Below, one piece after another: positions 16,755-24,867 of a stretch of 35,020 nt of DNA. The stretch comes from CAMTUW01 sp947085035. GTDB lineage: Bacteria > Actinomycetota > Coriobacteriia > Anaerosomatales > PHET01. The stretch spans positions 1 to 35,020 of the forward strand of contig CAMTUW010000002.1 of the NCBI GenBank assembly GCA_947085035.1, given 5' to 3'. A program made the position numbers and the translations under genes. A model generated the notes under the pieces. That model worked only from the letters and a program-made list of their open reading frames with translations. It did no database searches and had not been told where the DNA came from. Within the stretch, counting starts at the first letter, position 1; each line of letters begins with the position of its first letter.

Positions 16755-18023
16755 ATGCCCCGTCCCATGACCATCACCGAGAAGATCCTCGCCGCCCACG
16801 CGGGCCTGCCCGAGGTCGAGCCGGGCCAACTCATCAACTGCAGCCTCGACATCGTGCTCTCAAACGACGTCACGGCGCCCATCGCCATCAAGGAGTTCAA
16901 GAAGATCGGTGTCGGACACGTCTGGGACCCCACGCGCATCGCGCTCGTGCCCGACCACTACACGCCCAACAAAGACATCAAGAGTGCCGAGCAGGCCAAG
17001 ATCATGCGGGACTTCGCCCGCGAGCAGGGCATCACGCACTACTACGAGATCGGCTGTATGGGCGTCGAGCACGCCCTGCTGCCTGAGCAGGGCGTGGTTG
17101 GGCCGGGCGACGTGATCATCGGCTCCGACTCGCACACTTGTACCTACGGCGCGCTGGGTGCGTTCGCGACCGGCGTGGGCTCCACGGATGCGGCCGCCGG
17201 TTACGCGACCGGCGAGGCGTGGTTCAAGGTGCCCGAGTCGATCAAGTTCGTCATCGATGGCGATCTCGGACCCTGGGTCAGCGGCAAGGACCTCATCTTG
17301 CACATCATCGGCATGATCGGTGTCGACGGCGCCCTGTATCAGTCGATGGAGTTCACCGGCTCCACCATCCGCACCATGGGCATGGACGACCGCATGACGA
17401 TCTGTAACATGGCCATCGAGGCCGGAGCCAAGTCGGGCATCATCGCTTTCGACGAGATCACCGAGGCCTACGTGACCGGCCGCGCCGAGCGCGCGTGGAC
17501 CGTCTACGAAAGCGACCCGGACGCCACCTACGTGCGTCTCATCGAGATCGACGCCGCCGACATCGTGCCCACCGTGTCCTTCCCGCACCTGCCCAGCAAC
17601 ACGCGCCCGGCAAGCCAGGCTCGAGACATCACCGTTGACCAGGTGGTCATAGGCAGCTGCACCAACGGACGCCTCGAGGACCTGCGCATCGCCGCTGAGA
17701 TCCTCAAGGGCCGCAAAGCCCACCCCGACGTGCGCCTCATCATCATCCCGGCCACCCAGCAGATCTATCGCGACGCGATGCACGAGGGGCTCTTCGACAT
17801 CTTCCTCGACGCGAACGCCGCGATATCGACGCCCACGTGCGGGCCGTGTCTGGGCGGCCACATGGGCATCCTCGCGGCGGGCGAGCGCGCGGTAGCCACC
17901 ACGAACCGCAACTTCGTAGGCCGCATGGGAGACCCTACCAGCGAGGTCTATCTGGCCAGCCCCGCAGTTGCCGCCGCCACGGCGGTCGCGGGTCACATCG
18001 CACTGCCCACCGATCTTGACTGA
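16755..18023 (+). CDS. leuC: 3-isopropylmalate dehydratase large subunit
   Basis: This aconitase-family subunit isomerises 2-isopropylmalate to 3-isopropylmalate with a separate small subunit LeuD. The [4Fe-4S] ligands are Cys302 in IGSCTNGR and Cys362 and Cys365 in TCGPCLGG. Other motifs are GSDSHTCTYGALG and GVGSTDAAAGYATGE. At 422 residues it is the shorter archaeal/HacA-like form, so homoaconitase activity is conceivable. No leuD follows: the next gene is gmd, 12 bases on. The start has GAGGAG upstream. Confidence 0.93.
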   Translation: MPRPMTITEKILAAHAGLPEVEPGQLINCSLDIVLSNDVTAPIAIKEFKKIGVGHVWDPTRIALVPDHYTPNKDIKSAEQAKIMRDFAREQGITHYYEIGCMGVEHALLPEQGVVGPGDVIIGSDSHTCTYGALGAFATGVGSTDAAAGYATGEAWFKVPESIKFVIDGDLGPWVSGKDLILHIIGMIGVDGALYQSMEFTGSTIRTMGMDDRMTICNMAIEAGAKSGIIAFDEITEAYVTGRAERAWTVYESDPDATYVRLIEIDAADIVPTVSFPHLPSNTRPASQARDITVDQVVIGSCTNGRLEDLRIAAEILKGRKAHPDVRLIIIPATQQIYRDAMHEGLFDIFLDANAAISTPTCGPCLGGHMGILAAGERAVATTNRNFVGRMGDPTSEVYLASPAVAAATAVAGHIALPTDLD

Positions 18024-18035
18024 GGAGGTCACAGC

Positions 18036-19121
18036 GTGAAGCGTGCGTTGATCACCGGCGTCACCGGGCAAGACGGGGCCTACCTCGCGCAGTTCTTGCT
18101 CGAGAAGGGCTACGAGGTCCATGGCATCAAGCGACGCTCGTCGAGCTTCAACACCGCGCGCATCGATCACTTGTACCAAGACCCCCACGAGAGCGATGTG
18201 CGCTTCCGGTTGCACTACGGTGACCTCACCGACTCGACCAACCTCATTCGCATCCTGCAAGAGGTTCGCCCGGACGAGGTCTACAACCTGGGCGCGCAAA
18301 GCCACGTACAGGTCTCTTTCGAGACACCCGAATACACCGCCGATGTTGACGGCATGGGCACGTTGCGCCTGCTCGAGGCGATGCGCATCCTCGGGCTTGA
18401 GAACAGCTGCCGCTTCTATCAGGCGTCGTCGAGTGAGCTGTTCGGCAAGGCCTGCGAGATCCCGCAAACTGAGCTCACCTCGTTCTACCCCCGCAGCCCG
18501 TATGCGGTGGCGAAGCTCTTCGCCTACTGGACCGTCGTGAACTACCGCGAGGCGTACGGGATCCACGCGAGCAACGGCATCCTTTTCAACCACGAAAGCC
18601 CGCTTCGCGGCGAGACGTTCGTCACCCGAAAGATCACGCGGGCCGCGGCCCGCATCAAGCTCGGGCTTGAGGAGCGGCTGTATCTGGGCAACCTGGGGGC
18701 GCAGCGCGACTGGGGGTTCGCCGGAGACTACGTCGAGCTCATGTGGCTCATGCTTCAGCAAGACGAGCCGGACGATTACGTGATGGCCACCGGCGTGACC
18801 ACCTCGGTCCGTGACTTCGTGCTGGCCGCCTTCGAGCGCGTTGGCATCCGGTTGCGTTTCCAGGGCTCGGGCGCGCAAGAGCAGGGCATCGACATCGACA
18901 CGGGTCGAGTGATCGTCGAGGTCGACCCCAGATATTTCCGGCCCACCGAGGTCGACCTGCTGCTGGGAGACTCGAGCAAGGCCCGAGCGAAGCTGGGCTG
19001 GGAGCCACGCGTGCAGCTGCCCGAGCTGATCGCGATGATGGTCGACGCCGACATGGCCGAGGCAGAGCGCGAGCTGCACCTGAAGAACGGTGGATTCGAG
19101 GTGCGGGGGCCCGACCAGTGA
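18036..19121 (+). CDS. gmd: GDP-mannose 4,6-dehydratase
   Basis: Gmd converts GDP-mannose to GDP-4-keto-6-deoxymannose, precursor of GDP-fucose, GDP-rhamnose or GDP-perosamine for surface glycans. It is an extended short-chain dehydrogenase: the NADP motif TGVTGQDGAYLAQFLLEKG at the N-terminus, SSSELFG, and Tyr156-X3-Lys160 in PRSPYAVAK. GILFNHESPLRGETFVTRKI is diagnostic of the family. The start is GTG with GAGGAGGT upstream. 361 residues is full length. The usual partner (fucose synthase, reductase or aminotransferase) is not beside it. Confidence 0.95.
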   Translation: MKRALITGVTGQDGAYLAQFLLEKGYEVHGIKRRSSSFNTARIDHLYQDPHESDVRFRLHYGDLTDSTNLIRILQEVRPDEVYNLGAQSHVQVSFETPEYTADVDGMGTLRLLEAMRILGLENSCRFYQASSSELFGKACEIPQTELTSFYPRSPYAVAKLFAYWTVVNYREAYGIHASNGILFNHESPLRGETFVTRKITRAAARIKLGLEERLYLGNLGAQRDWGFAGDYVELMWLMLQQDEPDDYVMATGVTTSVRDFVLAAFERVGIRLRFQGSGAQEQGIDIDTGRVIVEVDPRYFRPTEVDLLLGDSSKARAKLGWEPRVQLPELIAMMVDADMAEAERELHLKNGGFEVRGPDQ

Positions 19122-19165
19122 GGTGGCGGTCCCAGTAGTTTTCGTGAACGTGTATGAATCTGGAG

Positions 19166-19171
19166 TACACT
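19166..19171 (+). promoter_or_regulatory. Possible -10 box for the TPR/NHL pair
   Basis: TACACT at 19166-19171 lies 63 bases before the start at 19235 in the 113-base gap after gmd. The same hexamer occurs before the ilv T-box leader at 4874. No clear -35 box is visible. Confidence 0.3.
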
Positions 19172-19234
19172 GGCGCGCGGTTCGCATGTAGCCGACGAGT
19201 CTTACCGACGAACGAAGTGAACAGGAGGACGTCG

Positions 19235-20026
19235 ATGTCTGACGTTGAGACGAATCCGGGCGAGGCCCCCGAGCAGTCCGCTCGGACTCCCGAGCCGCGC
19301 GCGGTCAGGCCCAGCATGTTCGACGACCCGCTGGTGCGGCGTATGGCCTGGGCCGCCACAGGACTCGTGGTGTTCGTGCTGCTCATGATCCTCGGGGTCC
19401 TCGTGACCGGCGTCATCGCGCCCACGGGCCCACGCACGTTGGCTGAGCGCGAGATCCTCGTGGGCCGCTTGGCCGTGAGTAAGGGCTCGACCGACACCGC
19501 CGTGTGGGGCGCCTACCTCTCGACGCTGATCGACGCGGGCCAGTACGCGACGGCCCGGCGCGTACTCGCAGACGGCAGGGCGAGCCTCTCGGAGTCTTCA
19601 ACCGCCGAGTTCACGCTCGCGGAGGCGCGCCTTACGCGCGCGCAGGGCAAACAGGAGACCGCCATCGAACTGGCCGACACGGCGCAGGACATCCTTGTGG
19701 CCGAACACAAGCGCCGCCTCGCCGCGGGCGGTTTCATCAAGAAGACCGCAGAAGTGGATGGGTACCACGAGAACTACTACGCCGCAGTCCTGTTGAAGGC
19801 CTACGCGTTTCGCGACCTCAAGCGATGGGGTGACGCGATCAAGCAGTTCGACATCTACATCGGGCGCCATAAGGGCGCGGCCGACATCTTGATCGACCGT
19901 GGAAACGCGAAAGTCGAGGCAGGCGACAAGAAGGGCGCCGAGGCGGATTTCCGCCAGGCCCTCAAGTTCATTCCTGACAGCGCCGAGGCCCTCGAGGGAC
20001 TCAAGAGAATCGGAGCGAAGCGATGA
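19235..20026 (+). CDS. Membrane-anchored TPR-like protein
   Basis: The 263-residue protein has a cytoplasmic N-tail rich in Pro and Glu, one transmembrane helix at about residues 46-70 (ATGLVVFVLLMILGVLVTG), and an external alpha-helical domain. That domain looks like about three to four tetratricopeptide-type pairs (STLIDAGQYATARRVLADG, YAFRDLKRWGDAIKQFDIY, DRGNAKVEAGDKKGAEADF, ending AEALEGLKRIG). Such domains scaffold protein assembly; no catalytic motif is seen. The start at 19235 has AGGAGG six bases upstream; an ATG at 19154 is less likely. The stop overlaps the next gene as ATGA. The context suggests a role in assembling or tethering the neighbouring cytochromes, which is inference. 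Confidence 0.85.
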   Translation: MSDVETNPGEAPEQSARTPEPRAVRPSMFDDPLVRRMAWAATGLVVFVLLMILGVLVTGVIAPTGPRTLAEREILVGRLAVSKGSTDTAVWGAYLSTLIDAGQYATARRVLADGRASLSESSTAEFTLAEARLTRAQGKQETAIELADTAQDILVAEHKRRLAAGGFIKKTAEVDGYHENYYAAVLLKAYAFRDLKRWGDAIKQFDIYIGRHKGAADILIDRGNAKVEAGDKKGAEADFRQALKFIPDSAEALEGLKRIGAKR

Positions 20027-21270
20027 GTGATACGCCCGAAGTGCTGGCGCCCGTACGTCAGCCGGTCAGATCGCGGCGTGGCCGCAGGATCATGGGGCTG
20101 ATTCTCGCGGTGCTGATCATCTTGCTTCTCGCGGGCTCTTTCCTGCTCTATCGCATCATCAGCGGCCCCATCGGCTCACGCGCCGGCGTTGCGGGCACCG
20201 ACGCCGGCGGGCTCACCTGGGTGCGCTCGATCTATGGCATGAGCGATCGTGTCGAGGATCAGTTGGATCTGGTCAACGCCGCCGTGCCGGGAGCCGACGG
20301 TTCGATCTGGGTCATCGACGCGTCCAAGCGCTCGTTGATACGTTTCACACCTGACGGTCGCTACGTCGAATCGATCACCGGCCCCACCGAGCAGCCGCTC
20401 GGCGCCCCCTCGCGCTTCGCCATAAGTCCTGACGGCAGCTTCTACGTGTGCGAGACGCCCTCAGACGCGATCCGCGTGCTCAATCCCGACGGGACGGAGG
20501 GGAACTCAATCCTGATTCCTCAACCGTTATCGGTTGCGGTGAGCGACGACATGATCGTCGTGGGTTCGATCGCCGGTTTCGCGATCCTGAACATGGACGG
20601 CGAGCCGCAGCAGGTCATTGGCACCCGCGGCAAGGGCGACGATCAGTTCGACTACGTTCACGGCGTAGCGATCGGGCAAGACGACACGATCTACGTGGCC
20701 GATTCGTTCAACAACCGCCTGAGCGCTTGGGACCGTGACGGCAACAGGCTCTGGATACGGCGCACCGGAACGCCGGGCAACAGCGCCCAGTTCGACGAGA
20801 AGGAGGGCCTTGTCACACAGGACACCTCGGACTCGGTGCTCCCGGAGCCTGAGCGGTTGCAGCTGCCCTTGGGCATGACGCTTGACGGGGCCGGAAGGAT
20901 CGTCGTCATTGACATGTTCGAGAGCGCGATCGCGGTGTTTGATCCCGAAGACGGGGCGTTCATCGGCAAGTACGGTGTCACCGGCCCCGAAGACGGCGAG
21001 TTCTTCTACCCGCAAAGCATCGGCTACGACCCCGCGCGTGACTGGTTCACCGTCGCCGACAGCCTGAACAACCGCGTGCAGGTCGTGCGCATACCGGGCT
21101 CATCGGGTGGCGGAGGCGCGGTCGAGGCCGTGCGCAGGCTGATGGCCGGGCCGGTGCGTGCCTGCTTGTTCCCGCTTGCGCTGCTGCTGCTGGCACTTGT
21201 CGGGTGGTTCGTATCACGCGTGGTACGAAAGAGACGTCCGGTCGCCGATGAGCAGCGAGAGTCTTCATGA
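20023..21270 (+). CDS. NHL-repeat beta-propeller protein with N- and C-terminal membrane helices
   Basis: The 415-residue protein has an N-terminal membrane helix (about 24-45), an external domain of about six NHL-type blades (GADGSIWVIDASKRSLIRF, PDGSFYVCETPSDAIRVLN, QDDTIYVADSFNNRLSAWD, GAGRIVVIDMFESAIAVFD, WFTVADSLNNRVQVVRI), a Gly-rich hinge (SSGGGGA) and a second helix near 380-400 followed by a basic tail. NHL propellers are mainly interaction platforms. It overlaps the TPR gene by four bases and precedes the hexahaem cytochrome. A scaffold for electron-transfer proteins is the best guess; no haem motif or catalytic site is present. Confidence 0.88.
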   Translation: MSDTPEVLAPVRQPVRSRRGRRIMGLILAVLIILLLAGSFLLYRIISGPIGSRAGVAGTDAGGLTWVRSIYGMSDRVEDQLDLVNAAVPGADGSIWVIDASKRSLIRFTPDGRYVESITGPTEQPLGAPSRFAISPDGSFYVCETPSDAIRVLNPDGTEGNSILIPQPLSVAVSDDMIVVGSIAGFAILNMDGEPQQVIGTRGKGDDQFDYVHGVAIGQDDTIYVADSFNNRLSAWDRDGNRLWIRRTGTPGNSAQFDEKEGLVTQDTSDSVLPEPERLQLPLGMTLDGAGRIVVIDMFESAIAVFDPEDGAFIGKYGVTGPEDGEFFYPQSIGYDPARDWFTVADSLNNRVQVVRIPGSSGGGGAVEAVRRLMAGPVRACLFPLALLLLALVGWFVSRVVRKRRPVADEQRESS

Positions 21271-21502
21271 TTCACGTACGCGTGTCTGGCACGGGAATCG
21301 CTTACGAAATCGTCGTATAGATTAAGGCGCATTAGGGACTGGCAAGCCGTCTGCAAGTGCGGTAATGTTTCCTGTAGCAGTAATGTGTGCGGCGATGGCG
21401 CTGTCATCCCCGCACGCAGTCTGTGATTCCATGCTTGGGAAAGGAGGTGTTCACATGAAACAAGCTGTCATCAACACTCACAACGTTCAAGGAGTCTCAT
21501 CC
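21271..21502 (+). promoter_or_regulatory. Leader of the hexahaem cytochrome gene with a long hairpin
   Basis: A hairpin spans 21384-21418: a 9-bp outer stem (TGTGTGCGG with CCGCACGCA, one G-U), a single C-C mismatch, then GATG with CATC around a seven-base loop. It ends about 20 bases before a near-perfect ribosome site (AAAGGAGGT) that serves an ATG at 21455. It lacks a T-run and is more likely an mRNA-stability or regulatory element than a terminator. TATAGA at 21316-21321 is a weak -10 candidate. Confidence 0.4.
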
Positions 21503-22531
21503 ATGAAGAAGAGTATGTTTTTTGTTGCGCTCGTGGCCGTCCTCGTCTTCGCCTTCGTGACCACTGCGTCCGCAACCCGTGCACGTACTTGGAACTACAA
21601 CACCGATTACTACAGCTGGGGTTCGACCTCCGGTGAAGGCGCCATAGGCACAGGCACCGTGCTGTCCGCCATTGGCGAGAACCCGTTGTACCCGGGCGTT
21701 CACGCCGGCTACACGGCCAACACCGCCAAGTGCGGCATCTGCCACTCGGTCCACCGCGCCAAGGTGGGCGGCGTCAAGCTACTGAACGCCACCGTCGCGA
21801 CCTGCGCCGGATGTCACCGCGCCGGTACCGGGACCGTTACCACCAAGCTCGTGTCTTGGGAGTCCGGTGGCCCACACAGCTCGGGTACCAACGCCAGCTG
21901 TAACACACGTGGCTGTCACGCCAACAGCCCTCACGGCGTTGGCACGTCGACGTACGCGATCGCCCGTTCGGTGCTGCTGACGTCCGCGGTTGACGCGGGT
22001 CTCGCCACGGCATCGGCTTCCGCCACGTCCGGCGTCACCGCCGCCCTGCTCGCCGGAACCTCCGGCACCGCTGGTCAGCAGTCCGCCGTGCGTACCGGCT
22101 ACACCTGCAACATCTCGGGTTGCCACGACCAGACGATGCTCGCCGTTCTGACGGCCGGCTACTCTGAGCCGCGCAAGACGGTCTACACCGACCCGGCTGT
22201 CGCTCCCTCGATCAACAAGACCGGTCACCTCTCCAGCGTGGCCATGGACAGCGTCTCGAGCTTCGCCAGTGTCTCTGACTGCGAGAGCTGCCACGATCAG
22301 ACCGACGGTGGCACGACTAACGGCTACACGTTCCCGCACTCTCAGACCCCGTTCGTGGCCGGCAACTCCGGTTCCACTCGCTCGTGGCTCTGGATGACCA
22401 TCGCTGACAGGCAGGGTGGCCTCGTCCAGGGCATGACTGGTACCGAGTACCAGGACAAGGCCAAGGACGGCGCTTGCCTCAAGTGCCACCGCAACAACGC
22501 CGGCACCCTCGGCGTGGGTATCTCCTACTAG
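21503..22531 (+). CDS. Secreted hexahaem c-type cytochrome
   Basis: The protein begins with a clear signal peptide (MKKSMFFVALVAVLVFAF, cleavage after TTASA) and has no anchor. Six haem motifs are spread through it: CGICH, CAGCH, CNTRGCH, CNISGCH, CESCH and CLKCH, so two are CX4CH. The rest is rich in Thr, Ser, Ala and Gly, with a 60-residue haem-free insert in the middle. Haem number and size recall filament-forming extracellular cytochromes such as Geobacter OmcS, but I see no specific identity, and filament formation is speculation. Two starts are plausible: 21503 (AAGGAG upstream, canonical signal peptide; 342 residues) and 21455 (stronger AGGAGGT, adding 16 residues ahead of the signal peptide). 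I prefer 21503. The gene has its own leader hairpin and terminator, consistent with strong separate expression. Confidence 0.88.
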   Translation: MKKSMFFVALVAVLVFAFVTTASATRARTWNYNTDYYSWGSTSGEGAIGTGTVLSAIGENPLYPGVHAGYTANTAKCGICHSVHRAKVGGVKLLNATVATCAGCHRAGTGTVTTKLVSWESGGPHSSGTNASCNTRGCHANSPHGVGTSTYAIARSVLLTSAVDAGLATASASATSGVTAALLAGTSGTAGQQSAVRTGYTCNISGCHDQTMLAVLTAGYSEPRKTVYTDPAVAPSINKTGHLSSVAMDSVSSFASVSDCESCHDQTDGGTTNGYTFPHSQTPFVAGNSGSTRSWLWMTIADRQGGLVQGMTGTEYQDKAKDGACLKCHRNNAGTLGVGISY

Positions 22532-22574
22532 GTACTCGAAACGGCTGAAGGGATCTCGTTTCCTCGACGCTGTG

Positions 22575-22609
22575 AGAGAGCCGGCTCCGAAAGGGGTCGG
22601 CTCTCTTTC
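22575..22609 (+). terminator. Rho-independent terminator after the hexahaem cytochrome gene
   Basis: A 14-bp stem pairs 22575-22588 with 22593-22606, with two G-U pairs and a GAAA tetraloop. It is followed by TTCGTT, so the tail is TCTCTTTCGTT. It sits 44 bases after the stop codon and separates this gene from the membrane cytochrome operon. Confidence 0.8.
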
Positions 22610-22675
22610 GTTGGCACTCGGAATCAATCATGATGATCCAGTCGCACCGGACACGTCCCGAAGGACCCGCACGCC

Positions 22676-23650
22676 GTGAGCGAAGCCCCGAAAAGACCGA
22701 CTCTTCCCCCCCGCGTCCTGCGGTCCCTGGTGTGGATCGCAGTGGTGCTGCCGTTCACGCTCGTGGCGGGGGCGAGCGTGTTTCTCGCCGTGGTGACACC
22801 GGGGTGCGCCCGCTGCCACAATGATGCCGCGTTCGTCGAGGCCACGGACCGATCCGCACACAGCGGTGTCGAGTGCGTGGCCTGTCACGTTCCCGCAGGC
22901 GCACTCGACCGGGCGGCGTTCGGATTTCGCCAGGCGTTTCACATGGGTATCCCGATCATCAGTTCTGCCGGGCGCGACTGGGAGGCCGTTCCCGACTCTC
23001 GTTGCATGCGTTGCCACGAGGAGGTGGTGGACCGTGTGGTCGCCGCACGCGGGCTGCGCATCGATCACGCGACCTGCGCGAAGGGCTCGGCTTGTACGGA
23101 CTGCCACTCCACCACAGCGCACACCACCGCGACTGCGTGGCCGCGGGTCTATGACATGGAGACGTGTCTGCGCTGTCACGTGGCCTCAGACGTCTCGGCG
23201 AACTGCGACCTGTGCCACGACGGCAAGTTGCCCGCTGATCGTGTCACCACGGGTGTGTTCGCCATCACCCACGGACCCCGCTGGGAACAGACTCACGGTA
23301 TGGGGGGCAGCGCCACGTGCACCGCCTGTCACACCGCAGCCAACTGCGCGAAATGTCACGGGGTCGGTCTGCCCCACGAACCGAGATACCTCAAGGTCCA
23401 CGCCGCTCATGCGCTCTCGAAAGAGGCTCGCTGTCTGAGCTGTCATGAGGCGACGTTCTGCTCAGAGTGTCACGGCACTGCGATGCCGCACACGAATGCG
23501 TTCACGCGTACCCACGCCGCTGCGGCGCGTGCAGATGAGAAGCTGTGTACCCGCTGCCACGCCGAGGCCGACTGCATCACCTGCCACGTGACGCACGTGC
23601 ATCCCGGCGGGGCCATTGGTGCGTTGACCGGCAAGGGGGGTGAGCGCTGA
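22676..23650 (+). CDS. Membrane-anchored dodecahaem cytochrome c (NapC/NirT-like N-terminus)
   Basis: The 324-residue protein starts at a GTG with GAAGGA upstream. One N-terminal transmembrane helix (about residues 18-40) is followed directly by CARCH and then CVACH, as in the quinol-oxidising NapC/NirT/NrfH group. Twelve CXXCH motifs are present in total: CARCH, CVACH, CMRCH, CTDCH, CLRCH, CDLCH, CTACH, CAKCH, CLSCH, CSECH, CTRCH and CITCH. Late pairs of motifs sit 10 residues apart, as in tightly packed haem pairs. It probably takes electrons from menaquinol and passes them outward. The stop codon overlaps the start of the next cytochrome gene by one base (TGATG). Confidence 0.9.
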   Translation: MSEAPKRPTLPPRVLRSLVWIAVVLPFTLVAGASVFLAVVTPGCARCHNDAAFVEATDRSAHSGVECVACHVPAGALDRAAFGFRQAFHMGIPIISSAGRDWEAVPDSRCMRCHEEVVDRVVAARGLRIDHATCAKGSACTDCHSTTAHTTATAWPRVYDMETCLRCHVASDVSANCDLCHDGKLPADRVTTGVFAITHGPRWEQTHGMGGSATCTACHTAANCAKCHGVGLPHEPRYLKVHAAHALSKEARCLSCHEATFCSECHGTAMPHTNAFTRTHAAAARADEKLCTRCHAEADCITCHVTHVHPGGAIGALTGKGGER

Positions 23651-24867
23651 TGGAAGAGACCCTTGCCCAACTTGAAGCGGTTCCAGCGCAACTGTGGTCG
23701 CTGTTCACCGATCCGACCTCGAACCTCGTTGGCGCGCTGACCCTTTACGGCATCATAGGCGTGCTACTGCTGATCCTCTTGGTCATCGCGATCATGTTTC
23801 TCATGGACGACACGGATGAGGAAGATGCTGTTCAGTACTCGGCCGAAGATGACGTGATACGTGAGCCCGCCCCCGAGCCCGCGGCGCCGGTCGCGGTCGA
23901 ACCCAAACGCCGCGCGAAGCCCTTGAACCCGTGGGTCTCGGCAGGACTGATCCTACTCGTGGGGGCGCTCGTGTTGGTGGTCACGGGGTACTCGACAGCA
24001 GCCGAAGCGGTCTGCGTGAGCTGTCATGTGAACTCCATTCACGCGCAGGCGCCCGAGGGAAGCGACCCCCACGAACAGGTGGACTGCGTGTCGTGCCACG
24101 AGCCTGGGGGTTTCGTAGGCCGATACGCCGGGGACGTGGCGCACCGGCTGATGCACTACGTGGACGGGTCGTTTGAGAACGTGGCCGTGAGTGATGATTA
24201 CGGCCGCGTGACGCAGGGTGCGTGTATGAACTGCCACGAAACGCGCATCGCGCGGGTGCTCAAGAACCCGAAGCGCGGGCTTGTGATGTCTCACGCCGAG
24301 CCGCTCCTCGCGTCTGTGAAGTGTCTCGAGTGTCATAGGCCGGAAGCCGGAGTGGTGGCGGGGCACAACGCCGGGATGAACCCGTGTCTGCGCTGTCACG
24401 ACGCGCGGATCGCCTCGAGCGAGTGCGACACGTGCCATGATCGGGCCGCCTCGGCCGCCGCACGCTCGGCCATCACCACGGCGTTCGCCAAGGTGCAGGT
24501 ACCTGAGGTCAGATGCGGCGGCTGTCACGACGAGAAGCGTGAGTGCGACACATGCCACGGTACACGCATGCCGCACACTAAGACGTTCATGGTCTACGCG
24601 CACGCTCGGGCCGGCGCGGTGGACTTCTGGTTCAACGAGGGCAAAGGGTGCGCGAAATGCCATACTGCCACGCGACGCCCGTGCCAGAAGTGCCATGGTG
24701 CGCTGCTTGGCAAGGGGCACTCACGCGACGAGTGGCGAGGCCATCAGTTCACCAAGGACGTCAACCAGTGCAACACCTGTCATCAACAGTGGGCGTATGC
24801 GCCGGGACGTGACTTCTGCCTTGACGTGTGCCACACGCCCGATGCGATCAAGGAGAGCCCCCGCTAG
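23650..24867 (+). CDS. Membrane cytochrome with 12 haem motifs, two transmembrane helices and a CX3CH site
   Basis: The 405-residue protein has a first membrane helix at about 28-51, a cytoplasmic Asp/Glu/Pro-rich linker (DDTDEEDAVQYSAEDD, PAPEPAAPVAVEPKRR), and a second helix at about 93-113 leading to CVSCH. Eleven CXXCH motifs follow: CVSCH twice, CMNCH, CLECH, CLRCH, CDTCH twice, CGGCH, CAKCH, CQKCH and CNTCH. A last motif, CLDVCH at residues 390-395, has three residues between the cysteines instead of two. The acidic cytoplasmic linker could contact an intracellular partner. With the preceding gene it would make a membrane-bound wire of up to 24 haems. The stop is immediately followed by the ligase-like gene. 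Confidence 0.9.
   Translation: MEETLAQLEAVPAQLWSLFTDPTSNLVGALTLYGIIGVLLLILLVIAIMFLMDDTDEEDAVQYSAEDDVIREPAPEPAAPVAVEPKRRAKPLNPWVSAGLILLVGALVLVVTGYSTAAEAVCVSCHVNSIHAQAPEGSDPHEQVDCVSCHEPGGFVGRYAGDVAHRLMHYVDGSFENVAVSDDYGRVTQGACMNCHETRIARVLKNPKRGLVMSHAEPLLASVKCLECHRPEAGVVAGHNAGMNPCLRCHDARIASSECDTCHDRAASAAARSAITTAFAKVQVPEVRCGGCHDEKRECDTCHGTRMPHTKTFMVYAHARAGAVDFWFNEGKGCAKCHTATRRPCQKCHGALLGKGHSRDEWRGHQFTKDVNQCNTCHQQWAYAPGRDFCLDVCHTPDAIKESPR

Noticed and set aside
16860..19187. 775-codon open frame on the minus strand across leuC and gmd
   Set aside because: It mirrors two strongly conserved enzymes on the plus strand; high GC at third positions keeps the opposite frame open. The translation shows no recognisable domain.
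22630..22824. Small plus-strand frame starting ATGATG at 22630
   Set aside because: It overlaps the start of the dodecahaem gene in another frame, has no ribosome site of note and no recognisable product.
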